Shown here one piece after another: positions 25,063 to 35,674 of a DNA stretch of 64,000 nt. The first letter of the stretch is position 1. Every line of letters starts with the position of its first letter. The translations under genes were made by a program, and so were the position numbers. The stretch is from Pohlia nutans. Lineage: Eukaryota > Streptophyta > Bryopsida > Bryales > Mniaceae. The notes beneath the pieces were generated by a model that saw only the letters and a list, made by a program, of their open reading frames with translations, was not told the DNA's origin and ran no database searches. The stretch spans positions 2,115,555-2,179,554 of the forward strand of contig CM040092.1 of assembly GCA_022496805.1 (NCBI GenBank), written 5' to 3'.

Positions 25063-25727
25063 TGGGACGGATCATGAATTAGTTAATGGCTTCCAAGTGT
25101 ATGATCAGGTTTCTGAGAACTTTCAAAACTTGCTGAGGCCTTCGTATAAAGTTTATGAACTAGGTCACTTCAACCTGGAGGAGGGTTGCCATGACAGTTT
25201 TACCAGCAAAACCATCTTTGTTGAATCGTCTTCGTGTGTGTGTGAGCACGATCTCTATTACATAATAGATATTAATTGTAGTACTTATGGGTCATGGGAG
25301 TGGTAAGTGGGTATTGTTTTTCATAACCTTCCTTCAGATTTGAGTTACCTAGCATGAGTCATAATTCTGTCATCTTCTGTACGTACTAAAGTAGCAGTCA
25401 AATCTTGTTACCTACCTACCGTACGAAAGAAGGCAGATGATCATGGAATGAAGGTAGTGATTCATCTTCAGAGCAAATTAGAGAAGGGCATGTAAACAAA
25501 ATTTTCCGAGTTTGGAATTATGTATCAGGAGGAGAATGTCTGGTTGCTAGCCTACGATGATGAGATCTGTCCTGACTCCTGAAATGAGATAACGATGTTT
25601 TGCTTGTTTGAAGTTTGAACTCACTCGATCTTGGGAAAGGAGCCGCTGCTTGAGTGGTGTGCACTGTTGGGCTCCTACATTACACCAGGGTCTCATATGC
25701 GATTCCCTGTGACGTTTTCCCGACATA

Positions 25728-25985
25728 CACAGGGAATTTGTAAAAAGACAAAGGGGAAGAACAAAGACACACAGGGAAACTGAGACACACAGGGAAAAAT
25801 GAGACACAGGGAACACTCAGTTTTCCCTGTGTGTCTCAATATTCCCTGTGTGTCTTTGTTCTTTCCTGTGTACTCTTTACAAATTCCCTGTGTAATGAAA
25901 TTCACACAGGGAATACACACGGAAACACACAGGGAATACACACGGAAACACACAGGGAATACACACGGAAACACACAGGGAATCC
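25728..25985. repeat. Long hairpin plus 23-bp tandem array (CACAGGGAA)
   Basis: 25,728-25,892 is an inverted repeat with arms of about 72 bp, each bearing several TTCCCTGTG/CACAGGGAA phrases, around a loop of about 20 nt. It is followed (about 25,903-25,985) by 3.6 copies of a 23-bp unit containing ACACACAGGGAATACACACG. No transposon ends are certain. Confidence 0.85.
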
Positions 25986-26033
25986 ACTTTAAGCTCCTAG
26001 TGTTAGACGATTTCAGAATAGCGTACTGTCTCA

Positions 26034-26296
26034 TGGCTCATTCACACGAAGATGCTGCAGCACTTGGGTTGCGTTCTTGGAATGCTGCAAGGTAAATTTC
26101 GAAAATGACGCCAACACATGTGCATTGGTGGAGACGCAATTTTCTTGCGGCACCCAAAATGTGTTGGAGCAATTTCTTGCATGCATCAGGTTAAAAAAAT
26201 AATTTTTACAGGAGCACACTGTAGTTACCAAAAAATTACATAATGAACGCAGATCCTTCGCCGCACTTGCGTTGGGTGACTGGTGTGAATGGGCCA
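26034..26296. mobile_element. MITE with TGGCYCATTCACAC ends
   Basis: A 263-bp element whose left end TGGCTCATTCACACGAAG pairs with the right end GTGTGAATGGGCCA, with TCA repeated on both sides. The 3-bp duplication and ends suggest a PIF/Harbinger relative, though the target is not the usual TWA. Confidence 0.65.
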
Positions 26297-26767
26297 TCAT
26301 AAGCTTGCGTTCACTCCATTCTCCAAGGGTGTGACAATTCAGGCTTATATTTTCAGGAGGCTTGAATTGTCTGGGGAAAAGGATAACTATGTTGTATTTA
26401 CAGTGCTACAGGTAGCTAATCACCAGTCTTCTGCTAGTGGGCTTTTTGCAATGCATCCATGCTTCTGTGGATTTTTCTTGGGAGGGAAAAAAATATCTGC
26501 TGCCACAGTTTAACCATCTTGGACTTTTGGCTTCCATGGGTGTGACGGTCAAGTTCAGGATGTGTCTCATACTCATGAAACAGTGCAGGATGCAGAAAGC
26601 TTCAGATGAAAATATGCATCCCAAGTACTGATACATTTCATTAGTGTGGATATCTTTCATACCTACAATGTATGCATTTCACTGAGTGAAGGACTAGATG
26701 ATCTTTGAGGCTCAAGAAACGTTATCCAACATGATGCTAAGTGTCTTTTATTTTTTCATTTTTTTAA

Positions 26768-27004
26768 CCCCTCAAGGTGGACCAGGAAGCTCAAATTGGG
26801 TCCCATGTCTTTTAAGCAGTTTTGAGTAGTTCTTATGTGGACTTCTATTTGTTCAAATTTCTTTTCTTTTTGACCCTAACATGTAATGTTCTTCACTAAT
26901 ACCAGTAGAATAAAATTTGGTCCTATATGAACTATATTTTTTCACGATATAATTAATTGAATAATTTGTCATTTTAAAACCATGAATCCTTGGTCATTTA
27001 GGGG
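26768..27004. mobile_element. Small TTAA-flanked element
   Basis: A 237-bp element with TTAA at 26,764-26,767 and 27,005-27,008. The left end is CCCCTCAAGGTGGACC and the right end in reverse complement CCCCTAAATGACCAAGG. Its interior is unrelated to families A and B. Confidence 0.65.
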
Positions 27005-27008
27005 TTAA

Positions 27009-29036
27009 TTGAAGCTTGTACTTAAGGGGCTAGTATTGAACAAAAGAATTATGGGTTATAATTTTTTTGCCTCGATACTTGGACCTTGACAATATATCAA
27101 GTTTTCTCCCAAGGGAATCTAGGGAATTCTTGATGTAATATAATGTGAGTTAGAATTTTTAAAGAATCATGCATGTTTTGGAGATATATTGTAATCCACA
27201 GTAATTCCTCCTGAAGATTTGTGTACGATTTGTGTAAGAAATTCAATGAGCCTGGGTATAGGTGCTAGGTCAATAATTATGTGGATATATGTACAGTAGA
27301 GCTTTGAATCCACATGATATGGTGTGACCAAGTTCATTCCCTAAGACATGATAGCTCTAGTCTAGTGGTGGTATGGATAGGAGATGGGGTCCCATCCTCT
27401 TTTCCCTTGATAATCTGTGCATGGCGAATTGGAGGTTGTGAGAAAAAGATTCTTGTGGACGATGCTCTTGACACAATCATGGCTGCGTCCTCCAATGGAG
27501 CCCTCACAAGTTCAACTTGGTAGGCCCATGGACGGAGTAGTTTTTCATGCTTCCATGTCATCCATCCATTTCATAAATTTGCGTAAGGTTCTTTAGGAGT
27601 TAGTGGAGTTCACCCTTTTCAACAGTAGTAGCACTGTAGAAGCTTTAACATTAAAAATCTCGGGGAGGTCACTCTTTGTATCTTTTGAGTATCACGTGTG
27701 AACAAAGGGTATTTAAAAGCACCTTAAAAAATAAAAGTAATTCTCACTATAATTAATATTTTTTTGAGATTTTATTTTATTATTTTATTATTTTATTATT
27801 TAATTTTTTTTTCTTGTAATCAATTTTGGACATCCCATATTAATGTAATTTATTTATAAAATTTACTTTCAAAGATTTATTTGGACCCTACCTTTGTTAT
27901 GTAATACGGTATTTGGAAGTGACCTCCCCAAGTTAAAAATATAATGTCTCACCACCCAATCTTTAGCTGAAATTGATGTGGACTTGTTCATGATTCCAAA
28001 TATGCTACAGTGATTCGGGACTACTGTAGTACCATAGTTAGGTCGCCACTCCACGAACGAATATTTAATATTTTTTGAAAAATAAAATTCGTTCCTCAAA
28101 AAATGAATTTCTTGGTTTTTGTTTTTGAACAAAAAAAAATGATTAAAAATGGCCCCAAATGGCCCAAAATAACTTAGAAATAGCTAAATATAGCTTAAAA
28201 AAATTATTCTATTTTTCGTTTATTGTCCTCATAATTTCCAATTTTTTACGTTTTTTATTTTTTGAATTATTTTCTGACGACCCTACTATGGTACTACGGT
28301 AATGGCCAAGATTTTTGAGGGCAACAGTGAAAGGGCTAAAGAACCTTGTGTAACTTGTGTTAAGTTACTGTTAGACGGGGCCTGGCGGGGTTAATGGGCA
28401 AGGGTCGGTTGTCTGTCGACAGCCCTACGATTGTATCACATGGGTAGCTACTGCAGTTCACCAATGGATTGGCACTAACAGATGTTGGGCTTCTGGTGTC
28501 AGGGTGATTGCATTGAAATGGACCCCATTGTACTGCTTATTACACTATACTTAATGTTGTACTCTGTGATGAACGCTTTTCTTTCTTTTTCATTTTGGTA
28601 TGCAAGATTTCATTGGGAAAACAGAATCCCGAGCCACTCTACATGGCACAACATTATTAACCCATGCAGTTGGGGTGTCTTTGCTCAACAGTGTACACTC
28701 AACCTCTTTATAATGACCTTCTCTAAAGTGACATTCTGGAATACTTGTGTCACCATCATTGAATGTAGCCTGTAGCACACTTGTCACACATTCGAACTAT
28801 ATCATACGTGTGTATGTGTACGAGGATAGTAATTCTACAAGTGTACTTTCCAAGTGCACGTAGATTGCATTGTATAAACTTGTCCCTATTTTGTGCTTGT
28901 GTAGGCTCCCCTACTGCCAATGGTGATTGAAGCTATTTACACTACTATGCGTAGAAAGTATACATGTAGAAAAGATCAACTCGTGAAATAAGAAGATTCA
29001 AAGTGGTCAAATTAAAGAAGTTTGAGACTGTGTGTT
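27009..29036. other. Intergenic DNA, nothing recognised
   Basis: AT-rich, with TTTTATTA runs near 27,770-27,810. Reading frames are short and unlike known proteins. Confidence 0.5.
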
Positions 29037-29063
29037 GGGGGGGGGGGGGGGGGGGGGGGGGGG
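29037..29063. repeat. Poly(G) tract of 27
   Basis: An uninterrupted G run. Its exact length is likely unreliable because homopolymers of this size are prone to assembly or polymerase error. Confidence 0.85.
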
Positions 29064-29090
29064 CGGGTTTGCTACGGCTACAACAGTTAA

Positions 29091-29609
29091 CCCTTAAAGG
29101 GCAAGAAGTTTTCTCACTTTTGAGGGTCATTTTCACAACATTCTTTTCATTCTTTTGAGAATTTTATTTTTGTACATTATTGTGTATGCCAAAATGAAGC
29201 AAAATATGTAATTGATACAATGTAGGTCATTGAAAAGTGCTCTTGAGGCATTTTTTGATTTTCCTCAATTTGGATGACGGGATGAACTGAAAATTAGAAA
29301 TTTTAAAGACCAAAAACAAAGAAATATCCGTTTGGCGCATTTTGAAGAAAAAAAAATAACATGATTGGAGAAAACCTCGTGGAATTATGCATGGTCAAAA
29401 TTAAGTTGACTTCAAGATATGCAATTTTTTGATGTGTATATCTCACTTAATATTGATTATTTTCAAAAAATAAATAGCTCCAATAAATGGTTTGGGAAAT
29501 TTTGGAGGAGATGTTTATTTATTTATTTGTGATAATACCATTATGGAAATCAATATATCAATTTTTTTGGACCCAAAAGCCCTCACAGGGCCTCTTTGAC
29601 CATCAAAGG
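29091..29609. mobile_element. TTAA-flanked element
   Basis: A 519-bp element with TTAA at 29,087-29,090 and 29,610-29,613. The left end is CCCTTAAAGGGC and the right end in reverse complement CCTTTGATGGTC. The right TTAA directly abuts another left end, CCCTTTAGTGCTTAGC (29,614), whose partner end I could not find. Confidence 0.6.
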
Positions 29610-29613
29610 TTAA

Positions 29614-30291
29614 CCCTTTAGTGCTTAGCTGACCACATTTTGGTCATCAGAGTGTCAAAAATGCAAATAACAGAAAATCTGTGAAGAATTGGATTTTGAA
29701 TTGTGAAGTTCAAAGTTGAAGAATTGTAATACATATCTTTTGGGAAAAGAAAACTTCAATTTGGAATTGTGCAACTATCAAAATACCTAATGAACAAAAC
29801 ACAAAAACATTGAAAAACTTGAACATACAGTAAATACTTACAACACATGTACAATGCGGTATTTCTTGTGTTTGGAAGTTTGTTATCTTGTTTTATTTTT
29901 TTGGATTGTGTTCTCTTGTTCATGTTCCAGTAGTGTATGTATTCCGATCTTGATCAATGTACCAACTCCTTTCAATTTTTAACGTATAAATTTTTGTCCT
30001 CAACTGTGTATGGATTAGTCACTCTCGTTTATAAAATTCACAATAATTTTGTGTGAGTCTATTCTTGATATCAAAAATTGCAACGGAAAGGTGTTGACAT
30101 AGTTCATTGCTGAACTTCTTCACTTTCATTTAAAAAAATTTAACCCAAATTCTATTTAACTTTGAAGTCACACCCTCCAAAATCTCATTTTTGAGTGTGC
30201 ATTATACGGTTCAAAGACACACTACAATCTTGCAATTCCAACATTGGATGATTCTTTAATTTTGGCCCAGTATATAAAATGATTATCAGTA
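29614..30291. other. Intergenic DNA, probably a truncated TTAA element
   Basis: Starts with an element-like end immediately after TTAA but has no recognisable right end. AT-rich, no gene. Confidence 0.4.
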
Positions 30292-30522
30292 CACTACTTC
30301 TTGCTAATAGTACCACCTACACTAATTGACCTACACTAATTGATTTAAAGAGGCTATAACTTTTTACGCAACATGACTATTTTTACCAACTATGTTTACA
30401 GAGTTCATTCTACATGTATAGTTTCAACATCTTTTCTCTTGGTAAAAATATTCATGTTGTGTAAAAATTTATAGCCTCAAGTAAATAGTTAGTGTGGGTG
30501 GCCGTATTAGCAAAAAGTAGAG
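30292..30522. mobile_element. CACTA-like inverted-repeat element
   Basis: A hairpin element of about 231 bp. The left end CACTACTTCTTGCTAATA pairs with the right end TATTAGCAAAAAGTAGAG, and the inner arms GAGGCTATAA and ACAACATGAATATTTTTACC also pair. The terminal base pairs and target duplication are imperfect, so assignment to CACTA is tentative. Confidence 0.6.
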
Positions 30523-30762
30523 TAACAGGTATTTTTTCAAACTAACCAGAATGACCGCTTAGCCGGCAAACGTACTTAATAAATATTCCTTTCCCAATCC
30601 CCATTAAATTGAGTGTGGGAGTAAAGTCAGCAAACTTACAGAATGATTATTTTTTTATTTCTTATAAATTTAATTTGTTTTGGCACAGAATGATTTATTA
30701 GTTTGAGTCCTGGAATCTTGGTGCGTGCCATCAATGTCAAAATCACATATTCACATGAGAAG

Positions 30763-31130
30763 CCCCGACTCTAAACCCCCCGACGTTAATGCGCCTGCCA
30801 TGTGGGTCCCTTTCTTGCCATGTGGGTCCCTTTCTGGCGCGAGTTTCGGGGCTCGCAACCCATTTGGCTACCACATTTCTTTTGCGCCTACGGTTTCTTT
30901 TTCTTGCATCGGTCCTCCACCGTGGCACTTCTCGTACATCCGCCGTCCGCTCTGGCGCTCTCTGCACGACTCTCGCCTGCCCTCTACGTCACCCTCTCTC
31001 GGTTCCCTCTCGGGCACTCTGCCCGAGAACCGTCCGCCCTCCACGTCAGCAGCCCGGCACGTCACCCTCTCTCGACCTCGCGGCAGGTCGAGAGCCGGCT
31101 TCGAGACCCACCACTCCCGACGGATGAAAA
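30763..31130. repeat. Left terminal inverted repeat of the Mutator-like element
   Basis: Pairs with 39,809-40,163 from CCCCGACTCTAAA to GACGGATGAAAA. It contains an internal 20-bp tandem duplication (TGCCATGTGGGTCCCTTTCT, about 30,797 and 30,817) not matched on the right, plus repeated CTCTCTCGACC/CACCCTCTCTCG phrases. Confidence 0.9.
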
Positions 31131-31639
31131 ATAGTTCATCCGAAGTAGATCGTCCATGACTTGACGGGGGTTTAAGGTACAATGATTTGGAGTTGTGAGA
31201 ATGTGTTTCTGAAGTAATGGCCGTCGATAACCAACCCATCTCGCGTACGTCGCAATCAACTGGAAATTGTGTGAGTGGTTTAGTGGTTTTGAATATGAGC
31301 AGCATGGAAAGAAGTGGTCTATGGACATTGATGGTGGTGCGTAGGGGGTACTCGAGAGCTCGGCTTCAACCTCCCTAGGAGATGGTTCTGGCGTCCCCTA
31401 TTTGTTTTCCTCAGCTGTTTTGTAAGGCATGTGTGCGCTTTGGCATGGCTTCAATTTCTCCTACTCTATTGTACATCAATATTGTCTCGTTGCATGCGCA
31501 TCGGTTTGAAAAAGTTTACAGTTCTTATGCGGCGGACGTTGGCGATTACGAGAACAGTTTAGGCACATGAACTTACGAGCTGTTCAAGCGCGCGCTAAGG
31601 TTATACATGCACTATTGCCCTCTATCCCGCAGTTTTTTT

Positions 31640-31950
31640 AGGGTTTAGGAACGATCGCATGGGTTTAGGCTCTCGGTCTTGTATTCTGTATCCAGGGTCC
31701 AAAAGCGGTTTTTGTATGGTTCAATGCGAACATCTGCTTGTTTAGGATTTAGGGTTTAGATTCTTGGTTTAGGGTTATTTATTTATCCTCGGTGATCTTT
31801 GAATTTAGGGTTTTAGGTTCTCGGGATCAGTGTGATTTACTGCTCCCCACTGATTATGTGGATTTAGGGTTCCAAGCTGTCGGGCTCAATATGATTTATT
31901 GCTCCCTATTGCTCTTTGTATATTAGGGTTTAGGGTTCTCTGAGTCACTG
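31640..31950 (+). other. Cluster of telomere-like TTTAGGG motifs inside the Mutator-like element
   Basis: At least six scattered TTTAGGG/TAGGGTTTAG motifs, too irregular for a telomere array. They sit between the left terminal repeat and the first plus-strand reading frame, where a leader or promoter would be. In plants, AAACCCTA telo-boxes occur in promoters, so a regulatory role is possible but unproven. Confidence 0.5.
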
Positions 31951-32033
31951 AGATTTGTTGACGAACTCTCGGGTGTGAAACTAATGCCAACTCGCATATG
32001 CAATGTTCCAGATTTAGGATCCGCATCTCTATC

Positions 32034-34069
32034 ATGGCGCCTGCGTGTCGTTGGGAGGAGGAGAAGCCCGTTGTCGAGACCATACTGTTGGACGGTGGCG
32101 TTCAACACACACAAAACTGCTCTCTCGAGAAGTGGCGAGATCTTCTTATTGAGTGCCATACGCTGCCTGTGTAGTCAGCACAAAAGCGGTTTGTATGCAA
32201 TCTCTGCAAGGAGGAGAACGCCGGCAAGGAGTATCAGAAGCAACATCTAAACAAACATTGATTGAAGATACACAATGCTAAACTGGTGTACCCGAAAATC
32301 CCCGTAAACAATTTCCTGAAATATATGATCCAAGATGGCGTGCCCATTTAAGGGGAAGCGTTGAAAGACTTCATGCGGAAGGTCTTGCTCACGGCAAAGG
32401 ACTTGAGTCCCAAAAAAGAGATTCCAGATACACCCGAGCCCTCTAGTGTGTCCATGCATGCGAGAGTCCAATCGACGGAGAAGAAGGCTAGAAGCTCTCG
32501 TGCTACACCACCGGCCATTACAAAGGACGACGTGGATGAAGACCTTACGCCCACATCATCGCCTCGTCAGAACGATGACGTAGTCGAGTAGCGGGGCGGG
32601 CGTCGAGACCTAGTATGGGACACCGAGAACCAGGGGGGCACAGGCAATAACAAGGAGGTTGATGGCGTCAAGATCCTGCCGAGAGAGCCCTCCAAGAAGG
32701 TGCGCTGCAAGGAGAAAACGGGACCAGACTCCAGCGCCGAGGCTAGTACTGAGGACGAGGAGGGTGATGGCGCCAAGATCCTGCCGAGACCGCCCCCCTC
32801 GAAGGTGCGGCGCAAGAAGAACATCATGCCAGACTCCTCACCCGAGACACTCTCTGAGGACGACGACTTCGAGAGCATTAGGGACACTGACAAGAGAAGG
32901 GAGAAGATGAAAAGCGCCCAGTCCAACAAACCTGAGAAAGGGAGCGGTTCCGGGTCGGCCAAGGGAGTAGAAGACGTTGAACTTAATACTCGCGTTCACA
33001 AGAAGCGCCAGTCTCACACGAACAAGACCCCACCCAAGAGGACAGCGAAGGAGGTCGGGCCTGCCGAGAAGGAAAAGTGTAGTGAGAGCATTCTCCAACC
33101 ATATGAGACATCGGCGGAGGAGAAAGCCAAAGCGCCAAAGGGCGACTCTCGACAAAAGAAAACAAAAGGTCCAGTGAGCCTAGCGGTTCCGAGAAGCGGC
33201 AGAAGAAGCGGTCCAAAATCGCATTTCAAAGTGACGACCCGTATGCGCTACCGCAGAGGGTCGACGTGGACCTCGAGACAGAACGGGAGGGAGCACGAGC
33301 GTCTTTCTTAGAATAGGCTCTCCAGGAAATTCAAAACTCGAAACCGAATCTGAGGCCTGCAGTCCTATCCACGCCGAATGGTTTGGCCCTTCTTATTATC
33401 GGGAAAAACCTCGGGAAGGGAAATTGGGACAAAGTAATCAAGAAAGGAGAGCAACTGGCCGGGAAGGTCATGACCCTCATGAAGTCCGAATATGGCACCG
33501 ATCAAGTGGACATGGCATATGGCAAATGGCAGAGGTGTCTCTTAGCAGTGAGTCTGACCAAGCGTTTAGGGTTTACTGGACTTCTCAAGTTTTGTTGAGT
33601 AAGTCCCCGAGAACTAATCATAAGTCCCCAAGAACTAATCGTTGGTTTAAGGTAGATTGCAGATCAGTTCGATCCCTGCTGATACATCGTGTGTTCAGTA
33701 GAAAGTCTCGGATACTGTGAGGTTCTCGTTAATCAGGGTGCAACCAACAAAGAGAACGTGGCGTCCATCGCGTGCAAAGCTATCCAATTTTTTAGAAACA
33801 AACATGTTTGGGAGGCCTACGAAGAAGGGGAGGATGTGAGCTGACAATTAGGAATGAAGGCCAGAAGCTAGTGGGTCGAGGATAATATGAGGCAATGGGA
33901 CAATGCACACGTTGTCGACATCGAAGCGGCATGGTGGGTGTGGAATGAATTCTACCATATCGCCGTGTCTCGGAATATGCCGAGATTGCCCTGGAGCTAC
34001 ACTCCCAACGAGGCAGTGAGGGTACGTGCCTCTCTGAGGGTTCGAACGGAGAGAGTGGCTGTGCCCTAG
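32034..34069 (+). pseudogene. Decayed zinc-finger/charged protein gene of the Mutator-like element
   Basis: From ATG 32,034 to 33,311 one frame reads coherently except for in-frame stops near 32,175, 32,248, 32,349 and 32,589. Early in it lies a C2H2-type finger, CNLC followed by HLNKH (Cys-x2-Cys-x12-His-x3-His). It then becomes a long Lys/Glu/Ser/Pro-rich, probably disordered region with an internal repeat (KILPREPSKKV and KILPRPPPSKV). Further frame-shifted segments (about 33,348-33,600 and 33,720-34,069; WDNAHVVDIEAAWWVWNEF) look protein-like but broken. It starts near the left terminal repeat and converges on the transposase, a placement like mudrB of MuDR. I recognise no homologue; function unknown. 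Confidence 0.55.
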
Positions 34070-34127
34070 TTGATTACACCCTTCTCTCATCATATTTCCA
34101 AGAGCGGCGGCTATAGATCTGTACTAA

Positions 34128-34461
34128 CACTATAACAAAACATGGTAAAAAGAAACCGCACTCAAAATTGACTGTGGTTCTTTTTGCCACGTTTTTGTGC
34201 AGGCCCACTACGCGCGCAGCCACTGTTTTTTGCAATTTCCGATTGCAAATTTTAGAACTTTGGGGCGTGTAATACACCATTGAAAAGGTATTTTCAATAC
34301 CTTTCCAACGGTATATTACACGCTCCAAAATTCTAAAAATTGTAGTCAGAAATTGCAAAAGAAGCTAACAACCTACTACGCGCGCATGTACAAAAACGTG
34401 GCAAAAAGAACCGTAGTCAATTTTGAGTGCGGTTTTTTTTTTACCATGTTTTGATATAGTG
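34128..34461. mobile_element. CACTA-type MITE nested in the Mutator-like element, copy 1
   Basis: A 334-bp palindromic element starting CACTATAACAAAACATGG and ending in the inverted copy, with TAA duplicated on each side. Paired internal arms (GACTGTGGTTCTTTTTGCC, ACCTTTCCAA) make it a long foldback. Same family and same length as 35,341-35,674. Confidence 0.88.
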
Positions 34462-34567
34462 TAATGATCATGATAATTTCACTCAATTATCATTCCTGGC
34501 TTATTCCATGACTACATATATGTGTTCACTAGCTCCCATGCCTTTGCATTTCTCCTCTCTCTCAGCC

Positions 34568-35015
34568 ATGGCGACAACTATGGATGTTTGTAGTAGTTTC
34601 TTGGGGGTAACTGAGTTGAGTGTGATTCGAGACAAGCCGCGCAGGAAGAAGAGGAAGAGAGATGATGCCTTTCCGCCGGCATCCATGTCTCGGAGTTCTG
34701 TCATGAGTGAGTCTCCAGTCGCGTTTGGTGTTGGATTATCCGCACCCCAAGTTTCAGAGGATCGAGATGGTTCTTCAATAGAAGGAGACGGTGCATCACA
34801 GGAGGTTGAATTTTCAGATGACAAAGTTGATAATTAATGACGGATCCGATGACGACGACAACGATGGACCTTACGCGTATCCTTTGGAGTATGAGGTTGA
34901 TTCAATTAGCGACATTGAGGCTTGTTTTGAATGGGAAGAGTGCGGCAATTGCTATCGTTGCACGGAGTATGGAAGACCCTATTCTAATCCGTTATGGCAT
35001 GATTTTGGACGCTAG
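34568..35015 (+). pseudogene. Small acidic-protein reading frame between two MITEs
   Basis: Starts MATTMDVCSSFLGVTELS and has a basic nuclear-localisation-like RRKKRKRDD. It runs to a stop at 34,837, then continues in the next frame as an acidic, aromatic-rich stretch (DGSDDDDNDGPYAYPLEYE, CYRCTEYGRPYSNPLWHDF) to 35,015. A small intron or one frameshift near 34,830 would join the two. It is framed by two identical-family MITEs and lies within the Mutator-like element, so it may be a captured host fragment. The family is not recognised. Confidence 0.4.
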
Positions 35016-35340
35016 TTGTGGAACTGACTCCGAGACCAACTGAAGCAACTACGAGCCGCGCTAGAATAAAGACCATTAGCTATGGTTCATTCAGGTGTAT
35101 TAGCTATGGTGACTCTCAACGATCTCTTTGTATCAGGGCTGCATGTATTCATTGAGATGAAGGAGAAAGCTTGAAGTTAAAGCTCAGTTTCGTATCACTT
35201 CTTTAGTACTAATTGAATATAATGTTTGTTGGCTGATTCTGGTTGAGTTGATGTTGAATGTTTGATATACCCTAAAAACAAATAAAATTCACCTAAAACC
35301 ACTAATTGAGAACAAAAAAGCAAGAATCTGGGCCGAGAAC

Positions 35341-35674
35341 CACTATAACAAAACATGGTAAAAAAAAAACCGCACTCAAAATTGACTGCGGTTCTTTTTG
35401 CCACGTTTTTGTGCAAGCCCACTACTCGTGCAGCCACTGTTTTTTGCAATTTTCGACTGCAATGTTTGGAACTTTGGGGCATGTAATATACCATTGGAAA
35501 GGTATTTTCAATACCTTTCCAACAATATATTACACGCCCCAAAATTCTAAAAATTGTAGTCAGAAATTGCTAAAGAAGGTAACAACCCACTACGCGCGCA
35601 TGCACAAAAACGTGGCAAAAAGAACCGCAGTCAATTTTGAGTGTGGTTTTTTTTTACCATATTTTGTTATAGTG
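35341..35674. mobile_element. CACTA-type MITE nested in the Mutator-like element, copy 2
   Basis: 334 bp, same family as 34,128-34,461. The flanking triplets AAC and AAT differ by one base, suggesting an eroded duplication. Its right edge truncates the 3' end of the transposase frame. Confidence 0.85.

Noticed and set aside
25903..25985. CRISPR-like array of regular repeats
   Set aside because: The 23-bp units are head-to-tail with no distinct spacers, in a plant nuclear context.
30725..31160. Overlapping frames of 74-145 codons on both strands
   Set aside because: They lie within the GC-rich terminal inverted repeat of the Mutator-like element and are compositional shadows.
31640..31950. 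Interstitial telomere array
   Set aside because: The TTTAGGG motifs are scattered, not tandem, and lie inside the Mutator-like element.
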